DNA of 64,000 bases from Akkermansia massiliensis (GCF_023516715.1 NZ_JAMGSI010000001.1:124001-188000); one strand, 5' to 3'. Shown: positions 9,249 through 18,092, counted from the first letter of the stretch. Translations and numbers: made by a program. Notes: generated by a model not told the origin, from the letters alone.

Positions 9249-9491
9249 ATGTGTTTGGCTGTTCCCGGAAAGATCGTGAGCATTAATGAGACGGACCCGC
9301 TGTTCAGGCTGGGAGTGGTTGATTTCGGCGGCGTGACCCGTGAAGTGAACCTGGCCTGCGTGCCGGAGGCCGTCCTGGGGGATTACGTTATTGTTCATGT
9401 AGGGATGGCCCTGAGCGTGCTGGATAAGGAGACCGCGCTTCAAACCCGTAGGGAAATGCGGGAGATCGTGGAGAATACCGATCCCGTGTAA
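9249..9491 (+). CDS. hypC: Hydrogenase maturation chaperone HypC
   Basis: HypC is a small chaperone that, with HypD, carries the Fe(CN)2CO unit and delivers it to the hydrogenase large subunit. The 80-residue protein begins MCLAVPGKIV, the family signature in which Cys2 binds iron, and continues with VDFGGVTREVNLACVPE and DYVIVHVGMALSVLD. It starts 4 bases after hypF stops. The longer frame from 9045 runs inside hypF and is not the start. Confidence 0.95.
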   Translation: MCLAVPGKIVSINETDPLFRLGVVDFGGVTREVNLACVPEAVLGDYVIVHVGMALSVLDKETALQTRREMREIVENTDPV

Positions 9492-9531
9492 GGGGAGGGT
9501 CGTTTGCCGGATTGAACATTTTTAATGGCTT

Positions 9532-10599
9532 ATGCAGGAGGAAGTTCAGCAGTTGCTTGAGGAGCTGCGCCATGCCGTGACGCGTCCGTGGGCGGTGATG
9601 GAGGTGTGCGGGGGACAGACGCATGCGATTGCCTCCCTGGGGCTTGAGGAGCTGCTTCCTCCTGGGCTTCGTCTGATTCACGGCCCCGGCTGTCCGGTTT
9701 GCGTTACTTCGGTGGATTTGATTGACCAGGCCGTGGAGTTAAGCCTGCGGCCCGGCGTGGTTTTGTGCAGCTACGGGGATATGATGCGGGTGCCGGGCTC
9801 CCGCGGAGATTTGTTTTCCGCCAAGGCTCGCGGCGGGGACGTGCTTTTAATGTATTCACCGCTGGAGGCGGTTGCTTTCGCTGGGAGCCATCCGGAAGCG
9901 GAAGTGGTATTTTTCGCCGTAGGATTTGAGACGACTGCTCCGGCCACGGCTCTTGCCATGCAGCAGGCCCGCGCGCTGGGTTACGCCAATTTTTCCGTGC
10001 TCTGTGCCCATGTGCAGGTTCCCCCCGCACTGGAATGGCTGATGGATCAGGACGAGGGAAGGCCGGACGCCTTTCTGGCCCCCGGCCATGTCTGCGCCAT
10101 CATGGGGGAGGAGGATTACGGCCGTTTGGCCGCTCGTTACCGGACGCCCATGGCGGTGACGGGGTTTGAGGCTCCGGACCTGCTCCGCGGCATCCTGATG
10201 TGCGTCCGCCAGTTGGAGAACGGGGATTGCACGGTTCAGAATGCCTACGGGCGCTATGTGAAGCCGGAGGGGAACAGGGCGGCGCAGGAAAGGATGAAAG
10301 AGGTTTTTGAGCCGGAAGACCGCCATTGGCGCGGCCTGGGCCTGATTCCCGGCGGCGGCATGAGGCTGCGCCGGGAGTGGGAGGGCATGGATGCCGCCCT
10401 GCGTTTCGAATGCGGAAAAAGCGCCCATGGCGCGGATGAAGCTTCCGGATGCCTGGCCGGCCAGGTGCTGAGGGGGCTGATTCGTCCTGCGGAGTGCCCG
10501 TTTTTCGGCACGTCCTGTACGCCGCTGGCTCCCCTGGGCGCGCCCATGGTGTCTGGGGAAGGGGCCTGCGCCGCCTATTACCGTTATAAAAGAAGTTGA
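9532..10599 (+). CDS. hypD: Hydrogenase Fe-ligand assembly protein HypD
   Basis: HypD is the [4Fe-4S] scaffold on which the Fe(CN)2CO group is built together with HypC and HypE. The 355-residue protein has the conserved MEVCGGQTHAI (about 23-33), HGPGCPVCVTS (about 50-60), the GYANFSVLCAHVQVPPALEWL region, and the C-terminal Cys-containing stretch ECPFFGTSCTPLAPLGAPMVSGEGACAAYY in short segments. It starts 40 bases after hypC, and hypE follows after 4 bases. Confidence 0.96.
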   Translation: MQEEVQQLLEELRHAVTRPWAVMEVCGGQTHAIASLGLEELLPPGLRLIHGPGCPVCVTSVDLIDQAVELSLRPGVVLCSYGDMMRVPGSRGDLFSAKARGGDVLLMYSPLEAVAFAGSHPEAEVVFFAVGFETTAPATALAMQQARALGYANFSVLCAHVQVPPALEWLMDQDEGRPDAFLAPGHVCAIMGEEDYGRLAARYRTPMAVTGFEAPDLLRGILMCVRQLENGDCTVQNAYGRYVKPEGNRAAQERMKEVFEPEDRHWRGLGLIPGGGMRLRREWEGMDAALRFECGKSAHGADEASGCLAGQVLRGLIRPAECPFFGTSCTPLAPLGAPMVSGEGACAAYYRYKRS

Positions 10600-10603
10600 T
10601 TCC

Positions 10604-11638
10604 ATGTTTGAATGTCCTGTTCCGGAACCTGTTTCCGACCGTATCCAGATGGCCCACGGCGGCGGAGGCCGTCTGATGAATGACCTGATCCGTTCCGTCT
10701 TTCTGAATGCGTTCGGCACTCCCTCCGGCGGCGTGCAGAATGATGCGGCCGTTCTGGATTTTCCGCCGGGGCGGCTGGCGATGACCACGGATAGCTTTGT
10801 GGTGCAGCCTCTGGAGTTTCCGGGAGGGAGCATCGGTTCCCTGGCGGTGCACGGCACGGTGAATGATCTCGCCATGGGCGGCGCGGACCCGTTGTACTTG
10901 ACGGCAGGCTTTATCCTGGAAGAAGGGCTTCCGCTGGAGGCGCTGAACCGCGTGGTGCAGGATATGGCGGCGGCGGCGCGCGCGGCGGGCGTCCGCATCG
11001 TGACGGGAGATACAAAAGTGGTGGAGCGCGGAAAGGGTGACGGCATTTATATTAATACCGCCGGGGCGGGCGTGGTGCGCCATGGGTTGGAAATCAGCCC
11101 TTCTTCCGTCCGTCCGGGGGATTCCGTGCTGGTCAGCGGTGATCTGGGGAGGCACGGCATGACGATCATGAGCCTGCGGGCCGGGTTGTCCTTCGGGGAG
11201 GGACTGGAAAGTGATTCCGCCCCGCTGCATGAATCCGTGGCTGCCGTCGTCCGGGCCGGAATCCCCGTGCATTGCCTGCGTGACGTGACCCGTGGCGGGT
11301 TAACCGCCACGCTCTCGGAAATTGCGGAGTCCTCCGGCCTGACGGTGAAACTGGATGAAGTGTCCATTCCCGTGCGGGAGGATGTCAGAGCAGCCTGCGG
11401 CCTGCTGGGGCTGGACCCTCTTCAAGTGGCCTGTGAAGGCCGTTATCTGGCTATTCTTCCCCGGGAGCATGAGGAAGAGGCCCTGCGCCTGATGCGCGGC
11501 TGCGGCGTGTCCGCCGGGGCCTGCGCGATAGGCCGTGTGGAAGAGTTTGGAACGGCGCCCCTGCTGATGACGGGGCGGCTGGGGGTGGAACGGGTGCTGG
11601 GCATGCCTTCCGGGATGCAGCTGCCCCGCATTTGCTGA
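10604..11638 (+). CDS. hypE: Carbamoyl dehydratase HypE
   Basis: HypE dehydrates its own S-carbamoylated C-terminal Cys to a thiocyanate, which supplies the CN ligands. The 344-residue protein is a PurM-like ATPase: AHGGGGRLMNDLI near residue 17, DDAAVLD-like QNDAAVLDFPPG, VNDLAMGGADPLYLTAGF, and DVTRGGLTATLSEIAE. It ends exactly in PRIC, the conserved catalytic terminus. It is the last gene of the hyp operon; a convergent gene follows after 172 bases in which no strong terminator was recognised. Confidence 0.96.
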   Translation: MFECPVPEPVSDRIQMAHGGGGRLMNDLIRSVFLNAFGTPSGGVQNDAAVLDFPPGRLAMTTDSFVVQPLEFPGGSIGSLAVHGTVNDLAMGGADPLYLTAGFILEEGLPLEALNRVVQDMAAAARAAGVRIVTGDTKVVERGKGDGIYINTAGAGVVRHGLEISPSSVRPGDSVLVSGDLGRHGMTIMSLRAGLSFGEGLESDSAPLHESVAAVVRAGIPVHCLRDVTRGGLTATLSEIAESSGLTVKLDEVSIPVREDVRAACGLLGLDPLQVACEGRYLAILPREHEEEALRLMRGCGVSAGACAIGRVEEFGTAPLLMTGRLGVERVLGMPSGMQLPRIC

Positions 11639-11810
11639 TGCTTCCCGCGGTTTCCTCCGGCGTTGCATTTCCGGCTTTTTGGCAGGGAAGCGGTTGGGGC
11701 CGCCTCCCTGCCGGTCTGGCATTTCATAGGGATTTGCCGGAGCGGCTGCGTGTACTTCCGGAGAAGCTACAGCCGGCTTGGTATTGGGGGAGTTGGTTGT
11801 TGGAAGATGG

Positions 11811-12932
11811 TCAGGAGAGTTCCGCGTTTCCGGCTCCGGCGTCCGGCAGCGTCTTTAATGCCGCTTTGGCCTGGGTATGGTCCTGGGAGGCCGCCTTTTC
11901 CAGCCATTCCCTGGCGGTGGCCAGGTTCTTTTCCACGCCGAAGCCGTGCTGGTAGATGATGCCCAGGTTGTATTGTTCGGAGGCATAGCCGGCTCTGGCT
12001 GCCCGAAGGTTCCTGTTCTGCCATTCCCTGGCTTCAGCTTCGGTGAAATCCTGGTTCTTGCAGAATTGTTCCCATGTTTTTCCGAATTTCATGGCAGCCC
12101 GCGCAAATCCCATCAGGGCCGCTTTTTTAGTGTGTTCATCCGCCAGGCTCGCGTTCTTTTCCACGCCGGCGGGTCCCAGCCGGTACAGGTAGGCCAGTCC
12201 CCAGTATCCGTTGGGGCTGCCCAGGTCTGCGGCTTTCTGGAAGAGCTGGAGCGCGTCCTGATATTTTTTATGGGACATGGCGAACACCGCATTGGCCAGG
12301 AAGCGTTCCGCCTTGGTGAATTCGTAAAATTCGGGAATGGCGGCCCATTCGGATTTGAGTTTGTCCCTGTCCTTTTTGGACTTGGGCGGCATGCCGGCAG
12401 GCGGGGAAATCCGGAAAACGGGAATGTAGCCGGAGGCCCCCATGTTGGCCAGGCCGGCCATCAGGAAGCAGCCCGGCTGAATGCGCCACATGTGCATGTA
12501 CAGCACGCGTTCCGCGGGCAGGGACTCCTTCTCAATCCAGTCCGGCAGATTCATGGGCGGGCCATAGAGGCCCGTCAGCCCGTTCAGCATGCGCTTGTAC
12601 AGGGATTTCAGGCGCGTATCGTATTCGTCCTTGCCTGCCTTGGTGCTGGAGTAAAAGGAGACGGCTCTCAGGCCTCCATCCTTGTTGTACTCAAAATGAA
12701 GTGAAAAGAAAAGGCCGCCAATGGGCTTTTTCGTTTTGTAGGCGCCGTTCAATCCAGTGCGGCTCAGGTAGGCGTCCGTTCCCGGACCTTCCAGGGATTT
12801 GCAGGCTTTCAGGGAACTCAGAAGCTGGGCTTCCTGCAAGCCTGTTTCCAGAGGGCCGTAAAGCGGCGAGGCGGTACAGCAGGCGGATGCATAAAGCATG
12901 GCTGCATAGCGATAGCAATCTATCAATTTCAT
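11811..12932 (-). CDS. Secreted Sel1-repeat protein
   Basis: The 373-residue protein has a short hydrophobic N terminus (MLYASACCTAS near residues 12-22) that could be a lipoprotein or export signal, though the hydrophobic core is weak. Residues about 230-360 contain Sel1-like (TPR-type) repeats: ALQLFQKAADLGSPNGYWGLAYLY, ADEHTKKAALMGFARAAMKFG, and QYNLGIIYQHGFGVEKNLATARE in successive units. The middle part is not recognised. Sel1 repeats act as protein-binding scaffolds, so a role at the cell envelope is inferred only. The gene is monocistronic and convergent to hypE. Confidence 0.7.
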   Translation of the reverse strand: MKLIDCYRYAAMLYASACCTASPLYGPLETGLQEAQLLSSLKACKSLEGPGTDAYLSRTGLNGAYKTKKPIGGLFFSLHFEYNKDGGLRAVSFYSSTKAGKDEYDTRLKSLYKRMLNGLTGLYGPPMNLPDWIEKESLPAERVLYMHMWRIQPGCFLMAGLANMGASGYIPVFRISPPAGMPPKSKKDRDKLKSEWAAIPEFYEFTKAERFLANAVFAMSHKKYQDALQLFQKAADLGSPNGYWGLAYLYRLGPAGVEKNASLADEHTKKAALMGFARAAMKFGKTWEQFCKNQDFTEAEAREWQNRNLRAARAGYASEQYNLGIIYQHGFGVEKNLATAREWLEKAASQDHTQAKAALKTLPDAGAGNAELS

Positions 12933-12973
12933 TGGGGGAATGGGGTAGGGGTGGGGGTCGGTTGTTTCAATAG

Positions 12974-13161
12974 CGAATTAGGAATCCGGATGAAATGGCC
13001 GACAGCGCTAAAATAAGATGAACAATCATTATATTCAAGTATTTATGCTTTATTCTAACAAACATATTTTATCAAGGCTTTCGTCTAGGAAAATACTGGA
13101 TTGATTTGGAGAAACAGGCTTGATATGAAAAACTAGTATTGACGCCGGATTCCTAATCCGG
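12974..13161. repeat. Inverted pair of 15-17 bp palindromes (copies 1 and 2)
   Basis: Copy 1 (12974-12988) reads CGAATT-AGG-AATCCG. Copy 2 (13145-13161) reads CCGGATT-CCT-AATCCGG, a perfect 7-bp dyad. They are reverse complements of each other except for one base in the core, and their centres are 172 bases apart. Copy 2 is immediately preceded by TTGACG. Confidence 0.6.
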
Positions 13162-13381
13162 GGTGTTTAAAGCAGGTTGAAGGATAATATGCAAGAGTAT
13201 CAGGAGCAATGAAGTAGATAACCGGCTGCGGTTTCCGGACCGGGAAAAGGCAGAGATAAGCATCCGGCGTTCCGCCACGTTTTCCCGGCTTTCAGAACAT
13301 GGGAATCATTATTATTTTTATTAAAAATCTTTCTAAATATTCCTTCATTTCCGTTTTATGTATCCCGTATGCATGCATTTT

Positions 13382-13569
13382 GGCGGATTATAAATCCGGC
13401 TGTCGGGAAGGAATAATTTTTTTAATAAATAATAGAAACATTATCAATGGTTAATAAGAATATCAGATTTCACGGCCTTTGGATTCCATTGTGTTTTTTC
13501 CCGTCCTGGATACGATGAAAATCATTTTTTCTCAAAAAATTTGGTTGACGGCGGATTTATAATGCGCGG
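13382..13569. repeat. Inverted pair of palindromes (copies 3 and 4)
   Basis: Copy 3 (13382-13400) reads GGCGGATT-ATA-AATCCGGC. Copy 4 (13550-13569) reads GGCGGATT-TAT-AATGCGCGG. The two are nearly reverse complements and their centres lie 168 bases apart, almost the same span as copies 1 and 2. Copy 4 also follows a TTGACG. Confidence 0.6.
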
Positions 13570-13848
13570 ATGACCGCATGTAGTTTCAGAGCGTCTGATA
13601 TTCAATGATTCGTCTGTTTTTTTACGGAAATGTGCGGTTTTGGCGGCGGCACCTTCCAAACAGGGAGTGGGGGAGGCCGCCTCCTCTGTTCGGTTTCCCG
13701 TGCAGGAAAAGCGGGGGGGACATGCCGGAATCTGTCCGGCACGGTTGTTTCTCCTGCTGGGGACGGGGACGGATGACAGCAGCCTGTGACGGTTTCGTTT
13801 CCCTCCTCAGCTTGCCTGGGAAGGCCTTTCTGCCCATGGTGCCGCCGC

Positions 13849-15816
13849 ATGAGAATTGATGTGGCAACGGATACGTATGAACCTGACGTGAATGGAGTGG
13901 CCCTGACGCTGGAGCGGCTGGTCCGGGGGCTTCGGACGCGGGGGCATCTGGTGCATGTGTTGAGGGCTTCCGGGAGGGACGGAGCTTCCGTTCCCGGAGA
14001 GACGGCCATGCCGTCTCTCTCCCTCCCCATGTATCATGAGGTGAAAATAGGGCTGCCTTCCGCAGAAAGGTTCCGCTCCAGATGGATGAAGAAGAGGCCG
14101 GATGTGGTTTATGTTGCCACGGAAAGCCCCATGGGGGCCTCCGCCGTGAAGGCCGCTCGCGCTCTGGAGATTCCCGTGGTGATGGGATTCCACACCAATT
14201 TTCACCAGTACATGAAGGATTACCATTTCTCCAGGCTGGAAACCGCCGCCGTGAATTACCTGCGCAAGCTCCACAACCGGGCAGGGATGACGGTGGTGCC
14301 CACGGAGGAGATGCGCCGCGCGCTGGAGGGGTTGGGATTTGAACGCCTCTCCGTAATGGGGCGCGGGGTGGATGCCGCCTTGTTTGACCCTGCCAGGAGG
14401 GATGCCGGCCTGCGCCAGTCATGGGGCGCCTGGCGGGATGAAGTGGTGTTCGGCGTGGTGGGGCGTCTGGCCCGGGAGAAGAACCTGGTGACGGCCCTGG
14501 GACTGTACACGCGCCTGCAGCGGGAGTTCCCGGCCTGCGGCATGAAGATGGTCGTGGTGGGGGACGGTCCCATGATGAGCAGCCTGCGCAGTGAGTTTCC
14601 GGACGCCGTGTTTTGCGGAATGCGCAGCGGGGAGGACCTCGCGCGCCATTACGCCGCCATGGACGTGCTGCTCTTCGCCAGTGAGACGGAGACCTTCGGG
14701 AACGTTCTGCTGGAAGGGATGGCCAGCGGCCTGGCTACGGTCAGCTACCGGTACGCCGCTTCTGCGGATGTGGTGCTGGACGGCATCAACGGCCTTCAGG
14801 CGGAGAAGGGGGACGCGGAGGGTTTTTACTCCGCCATGCGCCGTCTGCTGGAGGACAGGGGGATGATCCGGAGACTCGGCGAACAGGCCCGCAGGACCGT
14901 GCGCGCCAGAGCGTGGGATTCCATCCATGACAGGTTTGAAGAACTGCTGGCCTCCGTGGCGCGGGAGGAGAATGGAACCGGCTACGCCCGCCCCCCGCGG
15001 GATGCGGTGCTGGAATGCCGCACGGTCTTTTTGTCAGACCTCCATCTGGGCACGAAGGATTGCAAGGCGGACGAATGCCGGAGGTTCCTGAAGCATGTCC
15101 GTGCGGAAAAAATAGTTCTGGTAGGGGATATTGTGGACGCCTGGGCCCTCTCCCGCGGCAGCCGCTGGCGCAGGCGGCATACGCGCCTGATCCGCACCCT
15201 GCTGAAAAAGATGGAGCAGGAGGATGTGGAAGTGCTGTACCTGCGCGGGAACCACGACGATATTCTGGAAAAATTCCTTCCCTTTCATCTGGGCGGCCTG
15301 AAAATGGCCAAGGAGTACGTGCACCGGGCGGCGGACGGCAGGCGTTACCTGTGCGTGCACGGAGACGGTTTTGACGCCATCTCCACCAACCACCGGTGGC
15401 TGGCGATGCTCGGCTCCCTGGGCTACGACGTTCTGCTGACGGTCAACCGGCTTTACAATAAATACCGCGCCTGGCGGGGCAGGGAATATTATTCCGTCTC
15501 CCGCGCCATCAAGAGCCGCGTGAAATCCGCCGTCAATTTCATTGGGAAATATGAGGAGCAGCTCCAGAATCTGGCGGTGAAAAGGCAGTGTGACGGTATC
15601 ATTGCCGGGCATGTGCATCATCCGGCGGATACCATGGTGGGGGAGGTGCGGTACCTGAATTGCGGGGACTGGGTGGAAACCATGAGCGCGGTGGTGGAAT
15701 ACGGGGACGGCCGCATGGAAACGCTGCTTTACAAGGATTTCATGAAACGCCTGGCTTACGGCAAATGCGGAACCGGAGCCGGAGCGGAAGCTTCCTCCTG
15801 CAAGGAGGCTTCGTGA
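13849..15816 (+). CDS. GT4 glycosyltransferase-LpxH-like metallophosphatase fusion
   Basis: This 655-residue protein joins two enzymes. Residues 1-375 are a GT-B glycosyltransferase of family 4: DTYEPDVNGVALTLERL (8-24), GRGVDAALFDP (171-181), VGRLAREKNL (204-213) and the donor-binding E-x7-E in SETETFGNVLLEG (278-290), as in SqdX or mannosyltransferases. Residues 390-635 are a COG2908-type metallophosphoesterase with all metal motifs: SDLHLG (396-401), GDIVDAW (426-432), RGNHDD (466-471), HGDGFD (504-509) and AGHVHHP (586-592). It ends in the family phrase YLNCGDWVETMSAVVE. COG2908 includes LpxH, which hydrolyses UDP-2,3-diacylglucosamine, but the substrate here is not proven. ATG 13849 is chosen over 13786 because the GT fold begins at once. 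Confidence 0.88.
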   Translation: MRIDVATDTYEPDVNGVALTLERLVRGLRTRGHLVHVLRASGRDGASVPGETAMPSLSLPMYHEVKIGLPSAERFRSRWMKKRPDVVYVATESPMGASAVKAARALEIPVVMGFHTNFHQYMKDYHFSRLETAAVNYLRKLHNRAGMTVVPTEEMRRALEGLGFERLSVMGRGVDAALFDPARRDAGLRQSWGAWRDEVVFGVVGRLAREKNLVTALGLYTRLQREFPACGMKMVVVGDGPMMSSLRSEFPDAVFCGMRSGEDLARHYAAMDVLLFASETETFGNVLLEGMASGLATVSYRYAASADVVLDGINGLQAEKGDAEGFYSAMRRLLEDRGMIRRLGEQARRTVRARAWDSIHDRFEELLASVAREENGTGYARPPRDAVLECRTVFLSDLHLGTKDCKADECRRFLKHVRAEKIVLVGDIVDAWALSRGSRWRRRHTRLIRTLLKKMEQEDVEVLYLRGNHDDILEKFLPFHLGGLKMAKEYVHRAADGRRYLCVHGDGFDAISTNHRWLAMLGSLGYDVLLTVNRLYNKYRAWRGREYYSVSRAIKSRVKSAVNFIGKYEEQLQNLAVKRQCDGIIAGHVHHPADTMVGEVRYLNCGDWVETMSAVVEYGDGRMETLLYKDFMKRLAYGKCGTGAGAEASSCKEAS

Positions 15817-15849
15817 CGGGCGCCGGGGACAGGCGTCCGGAGGGTGTGG

Positions 15850-15901
15850 GACAAAATGGCCGCGTGTGACATTTTGTCTCTTTTTGGTGTGACAATATGT
15901 C
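15850..15901. promoter_or_regulatory. Three enhancer-like palindromes upstream of dnaK
   Basis: Three sites share the plan GTG-nn-GACA-N3-TGTC. Site A (15850-15860) is GACA-AAA-TGGC, with one half degenerate. Site B (15868-15878) is GACA-TTT-TGTC. Site C (15891-15901) is GACA-ATA-TGTC. Their centres are 18 and 23 bases apart and lie 110-150 bases before the sigma-54-like promoter. This is the usual place for binding sites of sigma-54 activator proteins. Confidence 0.55.
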
Positions 15902-15944
15902 CCATTGCTGCTCGGCAGGAAAAAGAGCGGACGAAATGATGCGA

Positions 15945-15953
15945 TGTTATAAT
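15945..15953 (+). promoter_or_regulatory. Extended -10 box upstream of dnaK
   Basis: TGT-TATAAT is a perfect extended -10 element with no good -35 at 17 bases. It could be a second, housekeeping promoter for dnaK with a 5' leader of about 160 bases. Confidence 0.4.
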
Positions 15954-16003
15954 ACGATGAATTTATGTTGTTTATGTTTATTTTTCAACAGGGCTTACAA
16001 GGC

Positions 16004-16019
16004 TGGCATGCCATTTGCA
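16004..16019 (+). promoter_or_regulatory. Sigma-54-type promoter for dnaK
   Basis: TGGCATG-CCAT-TTGCA matches the -24/-12 consensus TGGCACG-N4-TTGCA with one mismatch. GG (16005-16006) and GC (16017-16018) are separated by exactly 10 bases. Transcription would start near 16030, about 89 bases before the dnaK ATG. Sigma-54 control of this operon is an inference. Confidence 0.55.
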
Positions 16020-16118
16020 GAAAGAAAGGCAAGAACATGAGTTTGCCTGCATGACACTTCAGGTCATGGGGAAATCAAATCTCAACGAAATCCATTTAAA
16101 ACAATCTAAGATAACGAT

Positions 16119-18047
16119 ATGGCTAAAATATTAGGAATCGACTTGGGCACGACCAACTCGTGCATGGCTGTGATGGAAGGCGGTCAGGGTACCGTACTTG
16201 AAAACAGCGAAGGTGCGCGCACCACTCCCTCCATTGTTGCCTTCACCAAGAGCGGTGAACGCCTCGTGGGGCAGGCCGCCAAACGTCAGGCGGTGACCAA
16301 TCCGAAAAACACCGTGTTTTCCTCCAAGCGCCTCATCGGCCGCAAGTACAGCGAGCTGACGGAAGAAGATAAGAAGGTGCCTTATGAAATTGTGGAGGCC
16401 CACAACGGGGACGCCTATATCCGCGTGGACGTAGGCGGGGAAAAGAAGACTTTTTCTCCCCAGGAAATCGCCTCCATGGTCCTGGCCAAGCTGAAGGCCG
16501 ACGCGGAATCCAAGCTGGGTGAGACGATCACGGAAGCCGTGATTACTGTTCCCGCCTATTTCAATGACGCCCAGCGCAACGCGACCAAGGCCGCCGGTGA
16601 AATCGCCGGCTTGAAGGTGCGCCGCATCATCAATGAACCGACGGCTGCTGCCCTGGCTTACGGCCTGGACAAGAAGTCCAATGAAAACATTGCCGTGTAC
16701 GACCTCGGCGGCGGCACCTTCGATATTTCCGTGCTGGAAATCGGTGACGGCGTGTTTGAAGTGAAGGCTTCCGACGGCGACACCCACTTGGGCGGCGACG
16801 ACTGGGACAACGCGATCATCACCTGGATCATGGACGAGTTCAAGAAGGACTCCGGCATGGATCTTTCCAACCAGCCGGACGCCATCCAGCGCATCAAGGA
16901 AGAAGCTGAAAAGGCCAAGATCGCCCTTTCCTCCACCCAGAGCTATGACATCAGCCTGCCGTTCATCACGGCGGACGCTTCCGGACCCAAGCACATCCAG
17001 CTGACGCTGAGCCGTCCCAAGCTGGAACAGCTCACGGAAGACCTGCTGGACCGTACCCGCAAGCCCGTGCTGGACTGCATCGCCGCCTCCGGCCTGAAGA
17101 CCGGGGACATTGACGAACTGGTGCTGGTGGGCGGCATGACCCGCATGCCCGCCGTTCAGGAAATGGCCCATACGCTGGCTGGCAAGGAACCCCACAAGGG
17201 CGTGAACCCGGATGAAGTGGTGGCCGTAGGCGCCGCTATCCAGGGCGGCGTGCTCCAGGGGGACGTCAACGATGTGCTTCTGCTGGACGTGACCCCGCTG
17301 ACCCTGTCCATTGAAACGATGGGCGGCATCGCTACGCCGATGATCGAGCGCAACACGACCATTCCGGTGCGCAAGAGCCAGGTGTTCTCCACCGCCGCGG
17401 ACAACCAGCCCGCCGTGGACATCCGCATCTGCCAGGGTGAACGCAAGATGTTTGAGGACAACAAGCTTCTCGGCAACTTCAAGCTGGACGGCATCTCCGC
17501 CGCTCCGCGCGGCGTGCCGCAGATTGAAGTGACCTTTGACATTGACGCCAACGGCATTCTGCACGTCTCCGCCAAGGACAAGGGCACCGGCAAGGAACAG
17601 AAGATTTCCATCCAGGGCTCCAGCGGCCTTTCCAAGGATGAAATCGAACGCGCCAAGCGTGATGCGGAAGCCCATGCGGAAGAAGACAAGAAGCGGGCTG
17701 AGGAAATTGACACCGTCAACCAGGCGGACTCCCTCTGCTTCTCCGTGGAACGCCAGCTCAAGGACATGGGGGACAAGATTCCCGCAGACCTCAAGCGCGA
17801 GATCGAAGACAAGGTGATGCACCTCAAGGAAGCCATCTCCAAAAAGGAATACACCGCGATCAAGGCCGGGAAGGAAGACCTGGAATCCCGTCTGGAAGCC
17901 CTTTACAAGGCAGCGGAAGCCGCCCAGCAGTCCGCCGGTGCAGCCGGCCCCATGCCGGGAGCCGCTCCGGAGGAAGAAGCTTCCGACGGCCCCCGCAAGG
18001 CGAAAGGCCGCGTGGTGGACGCCGAAATCGTCGACGACGACAAATAA
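16119..18047 (+). CDS. dnaK: Chaperone DnaK (Hsp70)
   Basis: DnaK is the cytoplasmic Hsp70 ATPase that binds exposed hydrophobic segments of client proteins with DnaJ and GrpE. The 642-residue length is typical. Signatures: [10 protein letters not shown]-like [15 protein letters not shown] at 4-18, [20 protein letters not shown] (about 140-160), [29 protein letters not shown], then the substrate-binding domain with [14 protein letters not shown]. The C-terminal lid ends in a disordered tail, [20 protein letters not shown], close to the EEVKD-like acidic end of other DnaKs. groES and groEL follow on the same strand. dnaJ and grpE are not nearby. Confidence 0.98.
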   Translation: MAKILGIDLGTTNSCMAVMEGGQGTVLENSEGARTTPSIVAFTKSGERLVGQAAKRQAVTNPKNTVFSSKRLIGRKYSELTEEDKKVPYEIVEAHNGDAYIRVDVGGEKKTFSPQEIASMVLAKLKADAESKLGETITEAVITVPAYFNDAQRNATKAAGEIAGLKVRRIINEPTAAALAYGLDKKSNENIAVYDLGGGTFDISVLEIGDGVFEVKASDGDTHLGGDDWDNAIITWIMDEFKKDSGMDLSNQPDAIQRIKEEAEKAKIALSSTQSYDISLPFITADASGPKHIQLTLSRPKLEQLTEDLLDRTRKPVLDCIAASGLKTGDIDELVLVGGMTRMPAVQEMAHTLAGKEPHKGVNPDEVVAVGAAIQGGVLQGDVNDVLLLDVTPLTLSIETMGGIATPMIERNTTIPVRKSQVFSTAADNQPAVDIRICQGERKMFEDNKLLGNFKLDGISAAPRGVPQIEVTFDIDANGILHVSAKDKGTGKEQKISIQGSSGLSKDEIERAKRDAEAHAEEDKKRAEEIDTVNQADSLCFSVERQLKDMGDKIPADLKREIEDKVMHLKEAISKKEYTAIKAGKEDLESRLEALYKAAEAAQQSAGAAGPMPGAAPEEEASDGPRKAKGRVVDAEIVDDDK

Positions 18048-18058
18048 GCAACCCCTTC

Positions 18059-18092
18059 CCGCCGGAGGGGGGAGCAACTTCCCCTCCGGCGG
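18059..18092 (+). terminator. Stem-loop between dnaK and groES
   Basis: A 12-bp GC-rich stem CCGCCGGAGGGG/CCCCTCCGGCGG with a 10-base loop lies 11 bases after the dnaK stop. No T-run follows, so it may be an mRNA-stabilising or processing hairpin, or a partial terminator that sets the DnaK:GroESL ratio. Confidence 0.55.

Larger units (their letters stand above)
12933..13848. other. Long AT-rich intergenic region
   Basis: These 916 bases lie between two divergently transcribed genes. Short open frames between 13605 and 13859 have no family resemblance and are taken as chance. The region is much more AT-rich than its flanks and contains two pairs of short inverted palindromes, described separately. 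No tRNA or known RNA fold was recognised. It may carry the promoters of both neighbours and possibly a small RNA. Confidence 0.5.
15817..16118 (+). promoter_or_regulatory. dnaK leader region
   Basis: This 302-base non-coding region precedes dnaK. It contains three short palindromes (15850-15901), an extended -10 box (15945-15953) and a sigma-54-like promoter (16004-16019). No CIRCE (TTAGCACTC-N9-GAGTGCTAA) element was seen here or before groES. Confidence 0.7.

Noticed and set aside
11632-11955. A 107-codon frame after hypE
   Set aside because: It overlaps the Sel1 gene on the other strand and its translation shows no conserved pattern or plausible start signal.
13546-13563. TTGACG followed by TATAAT read as a sigma-70 promoter
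   Set aside because: The boxes are only 6 bases apart, far from the 16-18 needed; the TATAAT is part of the palindrome.
13605-13859. Short open frames before the glycosyltransferase fusion
   Set aside because: Cys/Arg/Pro-rich translations without family resemblance; they overlap the start of the real gene.
15946-16140. A CIRCE heat-shock operator for dnaK or groES
   Set aside because: No TTAGCACTC-N9-GAGTGCTAA or near match was found in either leader.
16131-18077. A 648-codon minus-strand frame opposite dnaK
   Set aside because: Antisense shadow of a highly expressed, codon-biased gene. Such frames opposite Hsp70 genes are a known artefact.
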